The translations under genes and the position numbers were made by a program. This document shows, piece by piece, positions 62,909 to 64,000 of a stretch of 64,000 nucleotides of DNA; position 1 is the stretch's first letter; each line of letters opens with the position of its first letter. The notes below the pieces were generated by a model. The model was given only the letters and a program-made list of their open reading frames with translations. It did no database searches and was not told the DNA's origin. The stretch spans positions 1-64,000 of the forward strand of contig DASXJR010000069.1 of assembly GCA_036497285.1 (NCBI GenBank), given 5' to 3'. The DNA comes from RYN-133 sp036497285. GTDB lineage: Bacteria; Actinomycetota; Actinomycetes; Mycobacteriales; Jatrophihabitantaceae.

Positions 62909-64000
62909 GTGACCACGGTTGGACGGCGGTCCGACGAGTCTAACGTTGCGATAGCGCCCCACGACGCCTCGTCACGCTCGAAATCCGGGTCGATCGAGCG
63001 AGTGCTGGCGATGGTCGCTCTCGTCGCGCTCGGCCCGCGTTACGAGTTCCACTACGCGTTCCTGTTCCTGCTCGTCCTGATCGGCCCGCTGTGGATCGGC
63101 GCATTCGGTCGATTCCGCCTCGGCCGCCTCGTCGCCTTCGCCGTGTTGATCACTGCGTTCTGGGGCTACTACCTGGCACAGCTGAGTTCGGCAACGCATC
63201 TGGTGAGCGCTGCCCATGCGCGCGACGACACCATGCTGCTCATCGGTGCATTGTGCGGAATCGGCGTCATACTCTGGGCGCGCACCGTGCTCACCACGGC
63301 TCAGATCGGCATCTGTTACGGCGTCGGGCTCCTGCTCGACACGGTGATCAGTCCGGTCGGCACGTCAAACCCGTGGAAATTCGTCTATGCCGTCCCGGTG
63401 ACGATCCTGGTGCTCGGCCTGGCTGCGAGATCGACGCGTACCGGGCCGGCCATCGTCGCGATGGTCGCCCTCGCCGGGTTGTCCGTGGTGCTGGACTGCC
63501 GCTCATACTCGACGGCGTTGCTCCTGGCGGCGTTGCTGTCGACCTGGCGCTCTCTCCCGCAGCGATCGGGCAAGAGCAAATCGTGGGCGTTGACCGCGAC
63601 CATGATCGGGGCGGTTTCAGTCGCGATCTTCCTGCTCATCCAGAGCCTGCTGGTCAACGGCTATCTGGGCGCGGCGGCGCAGGAGCGCACGATCCAACAG
63701 ATCAACGTGTCCGGCTCACTCATCCTCGGCGGACGCCCGGAACTCGAGGCGTCCCTAGCGCTTTTCGGGAACCACCCCGCAGGTTTTGGTGTCGGGGTCG
63801 TTCCATCGCCGCAGGACATCCTCGTCGCGAAATCCGGGCTCAGCAGCATCAACTACGCGCCCGACAACGGCTACGTCGAGAAGTACATGTTCGGCTATCA
63901 GTACGAGTTGCACTCAGTGGCCGGCGACGTCTGGGCGAAGTGGGGCCTGCTCGGCCTGGCGCTCGTGGTGGGGATCGCCATGCTCGTCGTGCGCACGCTC
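62909..64000 (+). CDS. O-antigen polymerase/ligase-like membrane protein (3' partial)
   Basis: At least 364 residues run off the window without a stop. From a GTG at 62,909 (TTG at 62,861 also in frame) a polar N-terminus leads to repeated hydrophobic helices from about residue 32. A long outward loop contains LILGGRPELEASLALFGNHPAGFGVG and then DNGYVEKYMFGYQYELHS, resembling the R-E-h-P-G-G region of Wzy/WaaL proteins. It is probably the polymerase of module 2. Unlike the module 1 enzyme, any fusion to a Wzz domain lies beyond the window edge and cannot be judged. Confidence 0.78.
   Translation, partial: MTTVGRRSDESNVAIAPHDASSRSKSGSIERVLAMVALVALGPRYEFHYAFLFLLVLIGPLWIGAFGRFRLGRLVAFAVLITAFWGYYLAQLSSATHLVSAAHARDDTMLLIGALCGIGVILWARTVLTTAQIGICYGVGLLLDTVISPVGTSNPWKFVYAVPVTILVLGLAARSTRTGPAIVAMVALAGLSVVLDCRSYSTALLLAALLSTWRSLPQRSGKSKSWALTATMIGAVSVAIFLLIQSLLVNGYLGAAAQERTIQQINVSGSLILGGRPELEASLALFGNHPAGFGVGVVPSPQDILVAKSGLSSINYAPDNGYVEKYMFGYQYELHSVAGDVWAKWGLLGLALVVGIAMLVVRTL

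Overview
The window is high-GC actinobacterial DNA. The gene set fits an actinomycete: glmU beside tRNA-Gln, an Rv1019-like TetR regulator, MgtA-type mannosyltransferase, an Ada-AlkA fusion, L25/Ctc-type RplY, PEP carboxylase, DrrAB-like transporter, and many GTG/TTG starts with ATGA, GTGA and TTGA overlaps. The genus cannot be fixed from sequence alone; a lineage near Frankiales, Jatrophihabitantales or Nakamurellales is a guess. No insertion sequence, CRISPR array, integrase or phage gene was seen.

Positions 1-23,840 are mostly housekeeping. In order they hold the start of glmU, tRNA-Gln(TTG), an acyl desaturase behind stacked palindromes, a kynurenine pair (kynA-kynU), a TetR regulator followed by a decayed CHAD fragment, ispE with a downstream ABC-F ATPase, a patatin-like lipase, two GT4 genes (one mgtA), UDP-glucose dehydrogenase, an SGNH hydrolase, a YbdK-type carboxylate-amine ligase, an ABC-2 exporter, rplY-pth, alkylation repair (ada-alkA and ogt), ppc, a small monooxygenase-fold protein and galE. 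Ugd and GalE supply UDP-glucuronate and UDP-galactose and may feed the glycan locus that follows.

Positions about 24,300-64,000 form one large exopolysaccharide locus built of two parallel modules. Module 1 (24.5-45.4 kb) has a polyprenyl-phosphate sugar-1-phosphate transferase, a giant secreted propeller/malectin/PKD protein, a lipoprotein, a Wzz-like co-polymerase with a decayed kinase domain, a fused polymerase/Wzz protein, two sulfotransferases, a GH26-like hydrolase, a WecG/TagA transferase, a flippase, a PAP2 protein, an APH-like kinase, a GT2 and a second secreted propeller protein. Module 2 (46-64 kb) has a GH26-like hydrolase with an N-terminal adhesion-type domain, a second sugar-1-phosphate transferase, two GT4s, a lipoprotein, a second giant secreted protein (propeller/FN3/LamG/PKD), two GT2s, a second flippase, another GT4 and a polymerase/ligase that runs off the end.

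The likely logic is two Wzx/Wzy-type assembly lines making surface or released polysaccharides, at least one probably sulfated. Large secreted lectin-like proteins may bind the product and GH26-like enzymes may trim or release it. The most unusual item is the single polypeptide that joins an O-antigen polymerase/ligase-like membrane domain to a Wzz-like chain-length domain (32,862-35,393).
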